DNA from: Earliella scabrosa
Lineage: Eukaryota; Basidiomycota; Agaricomycetes; Polyporales; Polyporaceae
Assembly (NCBI GenBank): GCA_022605405.1
Contig: JABYQQ010000007.1
Span: forward strand, 930,001 to 994,000
Length of the DNA stretch: 64,000 nt
Reading direction: 5' to 3'
Shown one piece after another: positions 36,204-46,990 of this stretch. Numbering within the stretch: the stretch's first letter is position 1; every line of letters starts with the position of its first letter. The notes under the pieces are model-generated. The model ran no database searches, was not told the origin of the DNA, and worked only from the letters and a program-made list of their open reading frames with translations. A program made the position numbers and the translations under genes.

Positions 36204-36485
36204 CACGAGGGGCAACGCCGGATGTTCGGGACCTGAACCAGGCTTGTAACCGTGGGGTGCGACGAGTAATCCTGGTCACAAGCCTAGTTACAAGGCTGGT
36301 TCAGGTCCCGAACATTGCTGACGTCACTATAGTCGTCCATACAAGCAGTCTTTAAGGTCTACTTACTCCAAGTAAGTATTAGGTAACACTTTTCAGGACC
36401 TGAACCGCCCTTGTAACCAGGCTTCGTCACATCCCACGGTTACAAGCCTGGTTCAGGTCCCGAATATCCGGCGTTGCCCCTCGTG
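36204..36485. mobile_element. 282-base MITE with 60-base inverted ends, CACTA-like
   Basis: The ends CACGAGGGGCAACGCCGGAT and its reverse complement pair over about 60 bases with few mismatches. CCA flanks both sides, consistent with a 3-base target duplication. CAC termini and a 3-base duplication fit the CACTA/CMC superfamily, a tentative call. Internally the motif GGACCTGAACC with nearby CTTGTAACC occurs four times in alternating orientation (near 36227, 36296, 36398 and 36455), so the element is two hairpins back to back. Non-coding. Confidence 0.75.
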
Positions 36486-37123
36486 CCAACGTCCAAGATG
36501 CAGACTTGCCATATTGTTGCAAGAACAGCCTTGTGATCGAGGAAGCTGATCAGATGGGATTGCGAAGACTCAGTCAGTCCCTCCTAGTGCCCGTTATTAT
36601 GTTCGAGCTGGCGAACTCGGCTGAAGTCTAGCATCAGCCTCTTGTCGTCCACGATTGCCAATGAACATGAGAAGCTAATAAAAGCCAAGCGTCCGGGGAC
36701 TGACATAGCGATGTTCACTCGATATAGGCGTCAGTGTAACTCGGCGAGCGTACTATGTAACCGGGCCAGAGTCAGGCGTATTGAGGCGCGCGTATTGTTG
36801 AACACATTGGCTCGACAGCATAAGACTCAAATTCCAACGGACAGAGCATGATCACAACACGTGAGTGTTCACCACGATCCAACTCCACCCTCTGGATGAC
36901 TGATTTACCCTTTACACATAGCGAAGCGAACGGAGTGCCGTTAGCTCGGGCCTCGCGTCAAGTTGACCACATGCACGCGCGCGACCATCCTTTTCACAGG
37001 TTGCACTGCCAGGTCGGATTCCAGCCGTATGCCTTCACACGTGTGTCTGAGAAGCCCATATATATCGCGAATGCGCCTAGTCCGCCTCACGCATCCCCGT
37101 CATCGAAAATCACCCACCGCCCG
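36486..37123. other. 5' region of P450 E
   Basis: No separate gene supported. An open frame from 36848 is in frame with P450 E but has no family similarity before the MMEDLTAFLY start. Confidence 0.5.
37058..37064 (+). promoter_or_regulatory. TATA box of P450 E
   Basis: ATATATA within CCCATATATATCGCG, 66 bases upstream of the ATG at 37124, at the same distance as the TATA-like elements of P450 B and C. Confidence 0.5.
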
Positions 37124-39235
37124 ATGATGGAGGACTTGACAGCTTTCCTATACGCTGCGGTTGTGATTGTACTCGGGACTTCCTTCGTGCGGTGGCGTTT
37201 GAGTCCTGTGTGTCTCCTGTGTACTCTCTCGAGTCAAGTGTTGCTGACATGCTACATGCCGCTCTATGACATGCCGACGCTTGGTGGCCCATCGCTACCC
37301 CTACTCTCCTACCTCGGCGCGGTGAACATCCTGTTTCGCGGAAAGACCATTGTGAACAAAGGCTACAGAAAGGTGAAGTCACTGGATCGATGTCAAGGAT
37401 ATGTGACCTCCTGATATGGCTGGCAGTACTTTGGCGTTCCATTCAAGATTCCGTTTCTAAGCGGCTGGGTTGTCGTCGTCACCAGCCCGGATGGCATTGA
37501 AGACATCAGAACACGTCCGCCAAGCGAGCTGAGCCTAGCAGAAGGGTTCAGTGAGGTGAGTCCAGTGACTCCTCGAGCTCTCTACATACTGACCGTGGCC
37601 ATAGATCTTCCCGACCCAGAACTCGATCAACCACCCAGCATGGGACGAGCACTGGGAGGTCGACATCATCCGTGGCAAGCTTACGCGGTCCATTGGCGCC
37701 GTCATCCCCCAAGTCTGTGACGAGCTCCCCACGGCGCTGTCTGCCGCGATTCCGAGTGACGGCACCAGCGGTATGTGCCTAGCTGACCAACCCGTGCTTT
37801 CTCCGAGATGACCGAGGAAGTCTACTGAAATCCAGACTGGGTCACCGTGAGCGCGATGCAGACGGCGGAGAAGCTGGTCGTGCGAGCCGCGAGCCGTGCG
37901 TTCATTGGATTGCCGATATGTAAGCTCGAATCCGCCGTTCTTGTTCACATCCTCAAGACCCATCATGATGTCTGGTTGTTGCACTGACAGGTCGGAAGCC
38001 GGAGTACTTGGACTTGATCGTGCGCTTCACACATAGCGTCGCGAACAGCTGGATCTTGACGCAGTGCTTCCCCATGATTTCGGGTCCTCCGTGAGTCCCA
38101 CGGACTCACCGTAGAAGCGCCCTTCATATTGACAAGCTGGTGTGTAGGCTCAGACTCGGCCCATACTTAAGCGGGGTACCGAAGACGATGGATGCTGTCA
38201 TCGAACTGGTCAAACCCGAGATCCATCAACGAAGGAAGAAGCTCGAGCAGCTTGGCGAGGATTGGGAAGACAAACCGGTGCGCAAGAATGTCCTCACTCA
38301 GATCACCGAGTTGAGCCTCTATCGAGATCACAGGACGACATGCTGCAATGGTGCATTGAGGAGGCCATAGCGAAGGGATACGCTGATGAATCCATCGTCT
38401 TGCGAATTTTGTCAACCAACTTCGCTGCTCTTCACACCTCTACTCTGGTATTGCTGCTCGCACATAGTTCCACTCAGCGATAGATCTGCTCATGCAGTGG
38501 TTTTTACAGAGTCTAACCCATGCACTGTACGATCTTGCGGCGCATCCTGAATGCTTGGAGCCGCTGAGGGAAGAAGTCGAGACAGTTGTCGCCTCGGATG
38601 GTTGGACAAAGGCAGGACTAAACAAAATGTGGAAGGTTGACAGTTTCCTCAAGGAGTCGCATCGCTGGAATGGTCTCACGTTTAGTGGGTCTCCATACCT
38701 GTCGGCTGTTGGTGCACGTCTGCTGACTTGGCGGCTTGGACTAGTGTCCGTATTCCGCAAGGCGATGATCGATGTTACGCTTCGCGATGGGACCAAGATT
38801 CCTCGAGGAACGTACCTCGCCGCTTCCGCAGTCTCAATCCATCACGACGAAGAGAAGTATGCGGGGACCGACGTCTTTGACCCATTCCGATTTGCGCACA
38901 TGCGAGAGCAGGACGACCAGAACAGCACGTCTCATCAGTTCTCGAACACCTCAGTCAACTGGCTTGCGTTCGGACACGGAAGAAACGCGTGGTACGTGGT
39001 CGCCTGCTATGTGGCTCCACTTATTCAGAGCTGACGGCGCTCTGAACGCAGTCCTGGTCGATTCTTCGCCTCTGGGGTGCTCAAAACGATTCTCGCGCAC
39101 CTCGTGCTCAACTACGACATCAAGCTCGTAGAGGAGGGCAAGCGTCCGGCCAACTTTTTCTTCTTCATGACCGTCATGCCCAATGCATACGGGAAAGTGA
39201 TGTTGAGGAAGCGTCAACACGACGTGAAAGCGTGA
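37124..39235 (+). CDS. Cytochrome P450 E (CYP512-like), with first intron apparently retained
   Basis: Same family and exon pattern as P450 A. The start is MMEDLTAFLYAAVVIV (membrane anchor), followed by TLGGPSLPLLSYLGAVN. The I-helix region reads NFAALHTST, the ExxR is ESHR, then FDPFRF, and the heme loop is FGHGRNACPGRFFA with a split Cys codon (TG/T). The C-terminus is LRKRQHDVKA. Intron 1 (37208-37261 by homology) has a donor and a CTGAC branch-like site but ends in CG instead of AG. Its 54 bases are open in frame and would add 18 residues (VCLLCTLSS...). All other introns look normal. The most diverged of the five paralogues, separated from D by about 12 kb of unrelated genes. Confidence 0.82.
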
Positions 39236-39657
39236 TACACCGCTTCTGTACGCTTTTTTACCCCGCACGGTACCTGCATGTATTGTAGGGCGAGTGATGG
39301 ACAGTAACCGGTTTGGTTACTTGGTTACTAAGTGATTCAACTCTCACCTCAGACCGGTTGTACAGAGCAAACCATGTACGATGTCGCTAGCTTGGCACTC
39401 GCTGTTAGTGTCGTATACACGTGTTCATAGATATCTTCTCAGGCCGCCCAAAGGAGAAATATTGGAGATGGATAAAGGGATCATATTGAGGTTCTAGGAG
39501 ACAAATCATCATCAACCAAGGATAGAAGTACCAAGATTCTCCTCGATGAACACGACACCTCCCTTTTCATTGCTCCCAACAATCCTCTAGTGCAAGAAGG
39601 TGAGTTTGGGCTAAAGAGTATCATGGCACGACTCACAGTGCTATACAGCCCATATGC
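39236..39657. other. Intergenic region between convergent P450 E and cellobiohydrolase genes
   Basis: Contains the two 3' untranslated regions. A short internal repeat GGTTACTTGGTTACT is near 39313. Nothing else seen. Confidence 0.5.
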
Positions 39658-41158
39658 TCAGTACGTTGAGCCGATGGGGCCGACGCGGATGTTGGAGAAG
39701 CTAACGGAGGCACCCGCGCTCTGGCTCTCGACGGTCTGAGGGTCACCAGAGGTAGCTGAGCACGGACCGCGGGAGATGCCCGGGTTGGAGGCGGGGACGT
39801 CGGTAGGGTACGCGCTGTCGAGCCAGAGCATGCCGGCCTCGTGGTCGTCCCAGATGGACATGACGAGGGCCATGCCGTTCTCGAACGCCCTGCCCATCTG
39901 CGCGAGGCCGCCGAGGGACTCGAACGTGTTTGTGTCCCCGAACGCCTGCTTCTGCGCGCGGCAAAAGTCGTCCGTGATCGAGTCGAACTGGGCCATGCCG
40001 GGGATGTTCGTCTTCGAGTTCGCGATCACCCTCCCGTTCTGGACGTACAGCCTGCGGATCTCCGCGAGCGTGCCCGACGTCTGGTTGTTGCTCGTCACGA
40101 ACTGGGTCACGACCGTGAACTTCTGGCGGGTGTCGACGGTCTTGCCCGGGCCGAGGAAGGTCTGGTCGCCCATGCGCCACGAGTTGAAGTCGCAGCCGTC
40201 CTTGTCGCAGATGCCCTCGTACCGCTCGTCGCCGTCGCCGCACTGGGTGCCCTCGCACTGCGTCTGGCCCATGACGGAGCATACGTGGGGCGTCACCGCC
40301 GCGCCGTTCATGTTCGCCTCCCAGATGTCCATCTCGTTGCAGCACGTGCCGAATTGGCCGGAGCCCGCGTTCGGGTCGCTCGGAGAGCCACTCCAGCCCT
40401 GGATGTTGGCCTAGGAGACGAAGGTAAGCACGACGGTCATCAGCATCTGAGCGAGGAGGGAGACACACCTTGCCGTTGATGAACTTGATGTCGTGTGGGC
40501 ACTGGGTGTCGCAGTAGCCGGTACCATACTTGGATCCGGCCCTGTTGGTCGGGAAGCGGGACATGCCGCCGTCCTTGTCCATCTCGACGAAGTAGAGCGC
40601 GCCGTTAAGGCCACAGGGGAGGTTCGACATGTCGACGTCGAACGTGAACTCCTGGTTCTTGAGGTTGAACATCTCATATGTCGTGTCATCTTGCGAGAGG
40701 AGGTACACGCGCGAGCCGATGTTCTTCGAGTACGGGCCCTGGGTGATGAACTTGAGCGTGAGCTGGTTCCCGCTCGTCGTAATGCCGTAGGTGCCTGTGC
40801 GCAACGTCGGTCAGTCAAAGGCTCGGAAGGCGCAGTGAGTAGACAGTGGTGCGGGAGAGGGCTCACCAGCGTAGTCCGCGCCGTCAAGGGCGCAGTTCTG
40901 TGCGCAGGTGGCGGGGTCGGGGCAGAGGGATGCGTCCCAGCTGTTGCCGGTGTAGCAGTTGTTGCTGCCGCTGGTGGAGTGGAGCCAACGCCAGTTCGAG
41001 TCGAGCACGATCGAGCGCTGCTGGGTCTGGCAGTTGCCGCGGGCCGTGCACTGTTGGACGGACAGGCGGGGGTGGTTCTCGGCCGTGAGCGTGCCGACCT
41101 GCTGGCCGTACGCGGTCGCGACGAGAGAGAAGGCGAGGAGAGCAGCAGCGGGGAACAT
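39658..41158 (-). CDS. cel7: GH7 cellobiohydrolase (cellulose 1,4-beta-cellobiosidase), no CBM1
   Basis: Secreted enzyme that releases cellobiose processively from cellulose chain ends. Three exons (41158-40867, 40794-40469, 40410-39658) encode about 456 residues. An 18-residue signal peptide ([18 protein letters not shown]) precedes [12 protein letters not shown], the usual mature GH7 start. The catalytic motif NEMDIWEAN places the nucleophile at Glu232, a supporting Asp234 and the acid/base Glu237 (precursor numbering). [19 protein letters not shown] is the typical GH7 tunnel region. The protein stops right after the catalytic domain ([10 protein letters not shown]), so the linker and cellulose-binding module found in many paralogues are absent. 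A classical TATA box lies upstream. Confidence 0.95.
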
Positions 41159-41236
41159 TGCGAGGGGAGTCGAGAGTTGAGAGACTGGTCGAGTGCCGGT
41201 GGTGAGTCCGATGCAGACTGTCGATGATGTTGGCTG

Positions 41237-41244
41237 CTTTTATA
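41237..41244 (-). promoter_or_regulatory. TATA box of the cellobiohydrolase gene
   Basis: TATAAAAG on the minus strand, about 80 bases upstream of the ATG at 41158. It is only about 35 bases from the end of the large palindrome at 41279, so almost no ancestral upstream promoter remains next to it. Confidence 0.7.
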
Positions 41245-41278
41245 GCTCTCCTAGACACAAAGTTCAGTAGAAATGTAC

Positions 41279-42420
41279 CAGTATTGTGTACCATTCTGGC
41301 TCACTAAACGCCAGGATTGTGGCCCGTTCGAGTTCGATCGAGTGAAATATTTTAATTTATTGATGGCCCGATCGAATATGCATCAGCTTCCCAATAGATA
41401 ACTTCGATCGAACGGCTCTGAGCAGCCTAATAATGGGTCTGCACACCCACCCAGCTGTCAGATAAGTAATGCCCGGGCGGCGGGGGCGGCGGGCGGCAAT
41501 TCACCGGGCAGAATTCAAATGTATTGGTTGAGTCCGATCGACTTGAACAAGTTGTTTTGCTGATACTGTACCATTTCGATCTATTCGACCAGCACGTGAC
41601 TTTTTTATTTTTCCGACAAATCTCCAAAATCCCCATAAATTGAAAGAAAATTCCTGGCGGTGTTTCCGAAAATCGAGTGTGACCGTGACTGGTCGAATAG
41701 ATCGAAATGGTACAGTAGTTCGATCGGATATGCCTCAGCTACCCAATACAGCATCTCGATCGAACAACTTGTGAGTGACGCTGAGGGTGGCTATCAGTAA
41801 TGGATCTACACATCCGCCCGGTCAATAATTCAGATAATACCTGGGCGGCTACCCAGCAGGGCCGGGCGGGCAGGATATGTGGACACACTACTATGTTCGA
41901 TCGACATAATGCAGTTGCTTGGACGGTGTTCCGATTGGCCTGATGTAATGGATTAAATAGTATTTCGATTGATCTGATATACTTGCTTAAATTCTGTTCC
42001 GATCGAATGGCCACATGGCTTTGTGACTGGCATCGATCGGACCTTGTATTTATGTCAATACTGTGGCCCGAGCGAATCCATTACCATCACTGTGATTATG
42101 GCCCGAACGGATTTACATACTTTGCAGCAAATTGATGTTGATCGAATGTACAATATTGCCTTTCTACTGGTCCGATCGAGGTCATCGCATGGCCAAGAAG
42201 ACAAGTCGATCGAACACACATTTGTTTATAAATCTGAGACATGTTCATAAATGTGTTTAGAACGAGCCAACAACATGAGCAGTTACTATGTCCGATCGAA
42301 AATGCATATGGTGAAGCCATGTATTTGGATCCACACACTGTTGTGACCAGATATACAATTCAATCGAAATGACAGCATAGTCAGAGGTCTACTTCGATCG
42401 GATAATTGGTTGGCCTGTTA
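41279..42420 (+). repeat. Left arm of the palindrome, rich in CGATCG
   Basis: AT-richer than the genes. The self-complementary hexamer CGATCG occurs about thirteen times by eye, usually within NTCGATCGAN or NCCGATCGAN, spaced irregularly. It also holds several GCCCGGGC-like blocks. Carries a 150-base MITE that the right arm lacks. Confidence 0.8.
41566..41715. mobile_element. 150-base MITE with TA target duplication, nested in the left arm
   Basis: Inverted ends CTGTACCATTTCGATCTATT pair over about 26 bases (to TCGACCA). TA flanks both sides (41564-41565 and 41716-41717). The other arm of the palindrome keeps the empty site, reading TGATAGTTCG in the same orientation with a single TA. This is direct proof of an insertion with a Tc1/mariner-type TA duplication, after the palindrome formed or was last homogenised. 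Confidence 0.9.
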
Positions 42421-43390
42421 CAGTATTACTAGACCCGCCCGGGAAATTGCCGGGCCAGAACTGAGGGCGCCCGGAGTGGTAGACATTTATATTGTAGTGT
42501 TACTGGAGCTGCCCGGAAAATTCCCGGGCCAGAACTGAGGGCGCCCGGAGTGGTGTACATTTTTATTGTAGTGTTTCTAGACCCGCCCGGAAAATGACCG
42601 GGCCAGAACTGAGGGCACCCAGAGTGGTAGACATTTATATTGTAGTGTTACTAGACCTGCCCGGAAAATTACCGGGCCAGAACTAAGGATGCCTGGAGTG
42701 TTCTCTAGTGTTGTTACAGTGTTACTAGACCCGCCCGGAAAATTCCCGGGCCAGAACTGAGGGTGCCCGGAGTGATATACATTTTTATTGTAGTGTTTCT
42801 AGACCCGCCCGGAAAATGACCGGGCCAGAACTGAGGGCACCCGGAGTGGTAGACATTTATATTGTAGTGTTACTGGACCTGCCCGGAAAATTACCGGGCC
42901 AGAACTAAGGATGCCTGGAGTGTTCTCTAGTGTTGTTACAGTGTTACTAGACCCACCCGAAAAATTACCGGGCCAGAACTGAGGGTGCCTGGAGTGGTGT
43001 ACATTTTTATTGTAGTGTTTCTAGACCCGCCCGGAAAATGACCGGGCCAGAACTGAGGGCACCCAGAGTGGTAGACATTTATATTGTAGTGTTACTAGAC
43101 CCGCCCGGAAAATTACCGGGCCAGAACTAAGGGTGCCTGGAGTGTTCTCTAATGTTGTTACAGTGTTACTAGACCCACCCGAAAAATTACTGGGCCAGAA
43201 CTGAGGGTGCCTGGAGTGGTGTACGTTTTTATTGTAGTGTTACTAGACCCGCCCGGAAAATTACTGGGCCAGAACTGAAGATGCCCAGAGTGTTCAACAT
43301 TTTGTTACAGTGTTAGGAGACCCGCCCAAGAAATTATTGGGTGGAACTGGGGGTGCCCGAAGTGTTCTATATTCTTGTTACAGTGTTAAT
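42421..43390 (+). repeat. Left 74-base minisatellite array (about 13 units)
   Basis: Units run GTTACTAGACCCGCCCGG, then AAAATTACCGGGCCAGAACTG, then a GGGTGCCCGGAGTGGT-like stretch and an ATTTATATTGTAGT spacer. Each unit contains the hairpin GCCCGG-AAAATT-CCGGGC. Units diverge toward the centre of the element (near 43320 the hairpin is GCCCAAGAAATTATTGGG). Confidence 0.88.
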
Positions 43391-44329
43391 TACATCTGCA
43401 GACAATCACTACATCAATATTACAGCTGCACAGAGTATCATGTATTGTTGTGAGAGAACAAATAGATGTCTCAAGGGAGCGGCTGGGCACAGTGTATTGG
43501 CAATATGACAAGTCAGTCTATTGGTGACATTCCATTAAAGTGCTTACCACACCACAAAGCACTGGTTTTATCCTGTTTCAGTATACTGTATCTCAGCTTC
43601 CAAATACAACAGATGCACAGATTTGATACTATAGCACATATTCCCAGGACAGGTGCAACAACGGTGCTGAGGAGAGTGGTTATAAACGCTTTATGCGATT
43701 GTGGCATTATGCTGCTGATTGCCTGGTAATGGTTTGGGCAGACCTACTACTATCACTGAAATGAAAGTATGCAAGCACAGAATTCTCTGGGCAGCCTGAC
43801 TTCTGATTCAATCATTGTTCAGACAGGTACCCTCAGCAAATGAACAGCATTCTCCAAGCAAGCCCAGCAACACTATATCATAAATACAAAATGCTTCAGA
43901 CAACCCTGCTTCTGGCCTGGTAATTGTGGTTTGAGTCCAGTAACAGTGCAACAAGAATACTGTGTTTGAGACAGATCTGTATCAATATAGAATGCACTGG
44001 ATAGCTGCAACTATTGTTTGGGCAGATCTAGTAACACTGCAATGGAAACATGGAACACTCGGACTATCCTTGATTCTGGCCCAGTCATTGCTCAGGCAGA
44101 TTTTGTAGCACTGAACACTCTGGACACCTTTAGTTCTGGCACAGAAATTTCTTGGGTGGGTCTTGTCACACTATATACAAACACAGAATGTGCAGGGCTC
44201 TGGCCTGGTAATTACTCAGGCGGATCTAGTAGTGCTGTAACAAAAATATGGAAAACTTCGGGCACCCTCAAATTGTAACAACAATATACAACACTTCAGG
44301 CACTTATGGTTCTGCCCAATAATTCCTTG
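43391..44329. other. Unique core of the palindrome
   Basis: About 0.9 kb, AT-richer. Scattered degenerate unit fragments (TCTGGCCTGGTAATT, GGGCAGATCTAGTAACACTG) show it is an old, diverged inner part of the arrays plus some non-repeat DNA near 43400-43720. The two open frames there (64 and 87 codons, opposite strands) overlap and have no motif. No gene supported. Confidence 0.55.
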
Positions 44330-46990
44330 GACAGGTCTCCTAACACTCTAACAACAGTATAGACCACTCCAGGCACCCTTAATTCTGGCCCGGTAATTTT
44401 CCGGGAAGGTCTAGTAACACTACAATATGAATGTCTACCACTCTGGGCACCCTCAGTTCTGGCCCAGTAATTTTCCGGGCGGGTCTAGTAACACTACAAT
44501 AAAAATGTACACCACTCCAGGCACCCTCAGTTCTGGCCCGGTAATTTTTCAGGTGGGTCTAGTAACACTGTAACAACACTAGAGAACACTCCAGGCACCC
44601 CCAGTTCCACCCAATAATTTCTTGGGCGGGTCTCCTAACACTGTAACAAAATGTTGAACACTCTGGGCATCTTCAGTTCTGGCCCAGTAATTTTCCGGGC
44701 GGGTCTAGTAACACTACAATAAAAACGTACACCACTCCAGGCACCCTCAGTTCTGGCCCAGTAATTTTTCGGGCAGGTCTAGTAACACTGTAACAACACT
44801 AGAGAACACTCCAGGCATTCTTAGTTCTGGCCCGGTAATTTTCCGGGCGGGTCTAGTAACACTACAATTCTACCACTCTGGGTGCCCTCAGTTCTGGCCC
44901 GGTCATTTTCCGGGCGGGTCTAGAAACACTACAATAAAAATGTACACCACTCCGGGCGCCCTCAGTTCTGGCCCGGGAATTTTCCGGGCAGGTCCAGTAA
45001 CACTACAATATAAATGTCTACCACTCTGGGTGCCCTCAGTTCTGGCCCGGTCATTTTCCGGGCGGGTCTAGAAACACTACAATAAAAATGTACACCACTC
45101 CAGGCACCCTCAGTTCTGGCCCAGTAATTTTTCGGGCAGGTCCAGTAACACTGTAACAACAGTAGAGAACACTCCAGGCATCCTTAGTTCTGGCCCGGTA
45201 ATTTTCCGGGCGGGTCTAGTAACACTGTAACAACACTAGAGAACACTCCAGGCATCCTTAGTTCTGGCCCGGTAATTTTCCGGGCGGGTCTAGTAACACT
45301 ACAATATAAATGTCTACCACTCTGGGTGCCCTCAGTTCTGGCCCGGTCATTTTCCGGGCGGGTCTAGAAACACTACAATAAAAATGTACACCACTCCGGG
45401 CGCCCTCAGTTCTGGCCCGGGAATTTTCCGGGCAGGTCCAGTAACACTACAATATAAATGTCTACCACTCCGGGCGCCCTCAGTTCTGGCCCGGTCATTT
45501 TCCGGGCGGGTCTAGAAACACTACAATAAAAATGTACACCACTCCGGCGGGAATTTTCCGGGCAGGTCCAGTAACACTACAATATAAATGTCTACCACTC
45601 CGGGCGCCCTCAGTTCTGGCCCGGTCATTTTCCGGGCGGGTCTAGAAACACTACAATAAAAATGTATATCACTCCGGGCACCCTCAGTTCTGGCCCGGGA
45701 ATTTTCCGGGCGGGTCTAGTAACACTGTAACAACACTAGAGAACACTCCAGGCATCCTTAGTTCTGGCCCGGTAATTTTCCGGGCAGGTCTAGTAACACT
45801 ACAATATAAATGTCTACCACTCTGGGTGCCCTCAGTTCTGGCCCGGTCATTTTCCGGGCGGGTCTAGAAACACTACAATAAAAATGTACACCACTCCGGG
45901 CGCCCTCAGTTCTGGCCCGGGAATTTTCCGGGCAGGTCCAGTAACACTACAATATAAATGTCTACCACTCCGGGCGCCCTCAGTTCTGGCCCGGTCATTT
46001 TCCGGGCGGGTCTAGAAACACTACAATAAAAATGTACACCACTCCGGGCGCCCTCAGTTCTGGCCCGGGAATTTTCCGGGCAGGTCCAGTAACACTACAA
46101 TATAAATGTCTACCACTCCGGGCGCCCTCAGTTCTGGCCCGGTCATTTTCCGGGCGGGTCTAGAAACACTACAATAAAAATGTATATCACTCCGGGCACC
46201 CTCAGTTCTGGCCCGGGAATTTTCCGGGCGGGTCTAGTAACACTGTAACAACACTAGAGAACACTCCAGGCATCCTTAGTTCTGGCCCGGTAATTTTCCG
46301 GGCAGGTCTAGTAACACTACAATATAAATGTCTACCACTCTGGGTGCCCTCAGTTCTGGCCCGGTCATTTTCCGGGCGGGTCTAGAAACACTACAATAAA
46401 AATGTACACCACTCCGGGCGCCCTCAGTTCTGGCCCGGGAATTTTCCGGGCAGGTCCAGTAACACTACAATATAAATGTCTACCACTCCGGGCGCCCTCA
46501 GTTCTGGCCCGGTCATTTTCCGGGCGGGTCTAGAAACACTACAATAAAAATGTACACCACTCCGGGCGCCCTCAGTTCTGGCCCGGGAATTTTCCGGGCA
46601 GGTCCAGTAACACTACAATATAAATGTCTACCACTCCGGGCGCCCTCAGTTCTGGCCCGGTCATTTTCCGGGCGGGTCTAGAAACACTACAATAAAAATG
46701 TATATCACTCCGGGCACCCTCAGTTCTGGCCCGGGAATTTTCCGGGCGGGTCTAGTAACACTACAATATAAATGTCTACCACTCTGGGTGCCCTCAGTTC
46801 TGGCCCGGTCATTTTCCGGGCGGGTCTAGAAACACTACAATAAAAATGTACACCACTCCTGGCGCCCTCAGTTCTGGCCCGGGAATTTTCCGGGCAGCTC
46901 CAGTAACACTACAATATAAATGTCTACCACTCCGGGCGCCCTCAGTTCTGGCCCGGCAATTTTCCGGGCGGGTCTAGTAATACTGTAACA
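44330..46990 (-). repeat. Right 74-base minisatellite array (about 36 units) with higher-order repeats
   Basis: The same unit as the left array, in opposite orientation: CACTACAATATAAATGTC, TACCACTCCGGGCGCCCTC, AGTTCTGGCCCGG, CATTTTCCGGGCGGGTCTAG. Two main unit types alternate (one with ATATAAATGTCTACC and TCATTTTCC, one with ATAAAAATGTACACC and GGAATTTTCC). A third type (CACTGTAACAACACTAGAGA) punctuates the array. Blocks of about seven units (roughly 515-518 bases) recur, for example starting near 45770 and 46285. This arm has gained some 20 units compared with the left array. Confidence 0.88.

Noticed and set aside
36848..37123. N-terminal extension of P450 E from the ATG at 36848
   Set aside because: The extension has no similarity to the paralogues. 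The TATA box at 37058 lies inside it, and MMEDLTAFLY aligns with the other P450 starts.
4538..39235. Terpenoid biosynthetic gene cluster
   Set aside because: Only oxidases are present. No terpene cyclase, polyketide synthase, NRPS or pathway transcription factor was found in the window.
39841..41227. Long plus-strand open frames (212 and 244 codons) over the cellobiohydrolase
   Set aside because: They are antisense shadows of the GC-rich GH7 exons, which have an unmistakable catalytic motif on the minus strand.
42421..46990. CRISPR-like regular repeats
   Set aside because: Units are directly adjacent 74-base tandem copies without unique spacers, in a eukaryotic genome, with no cas genes.
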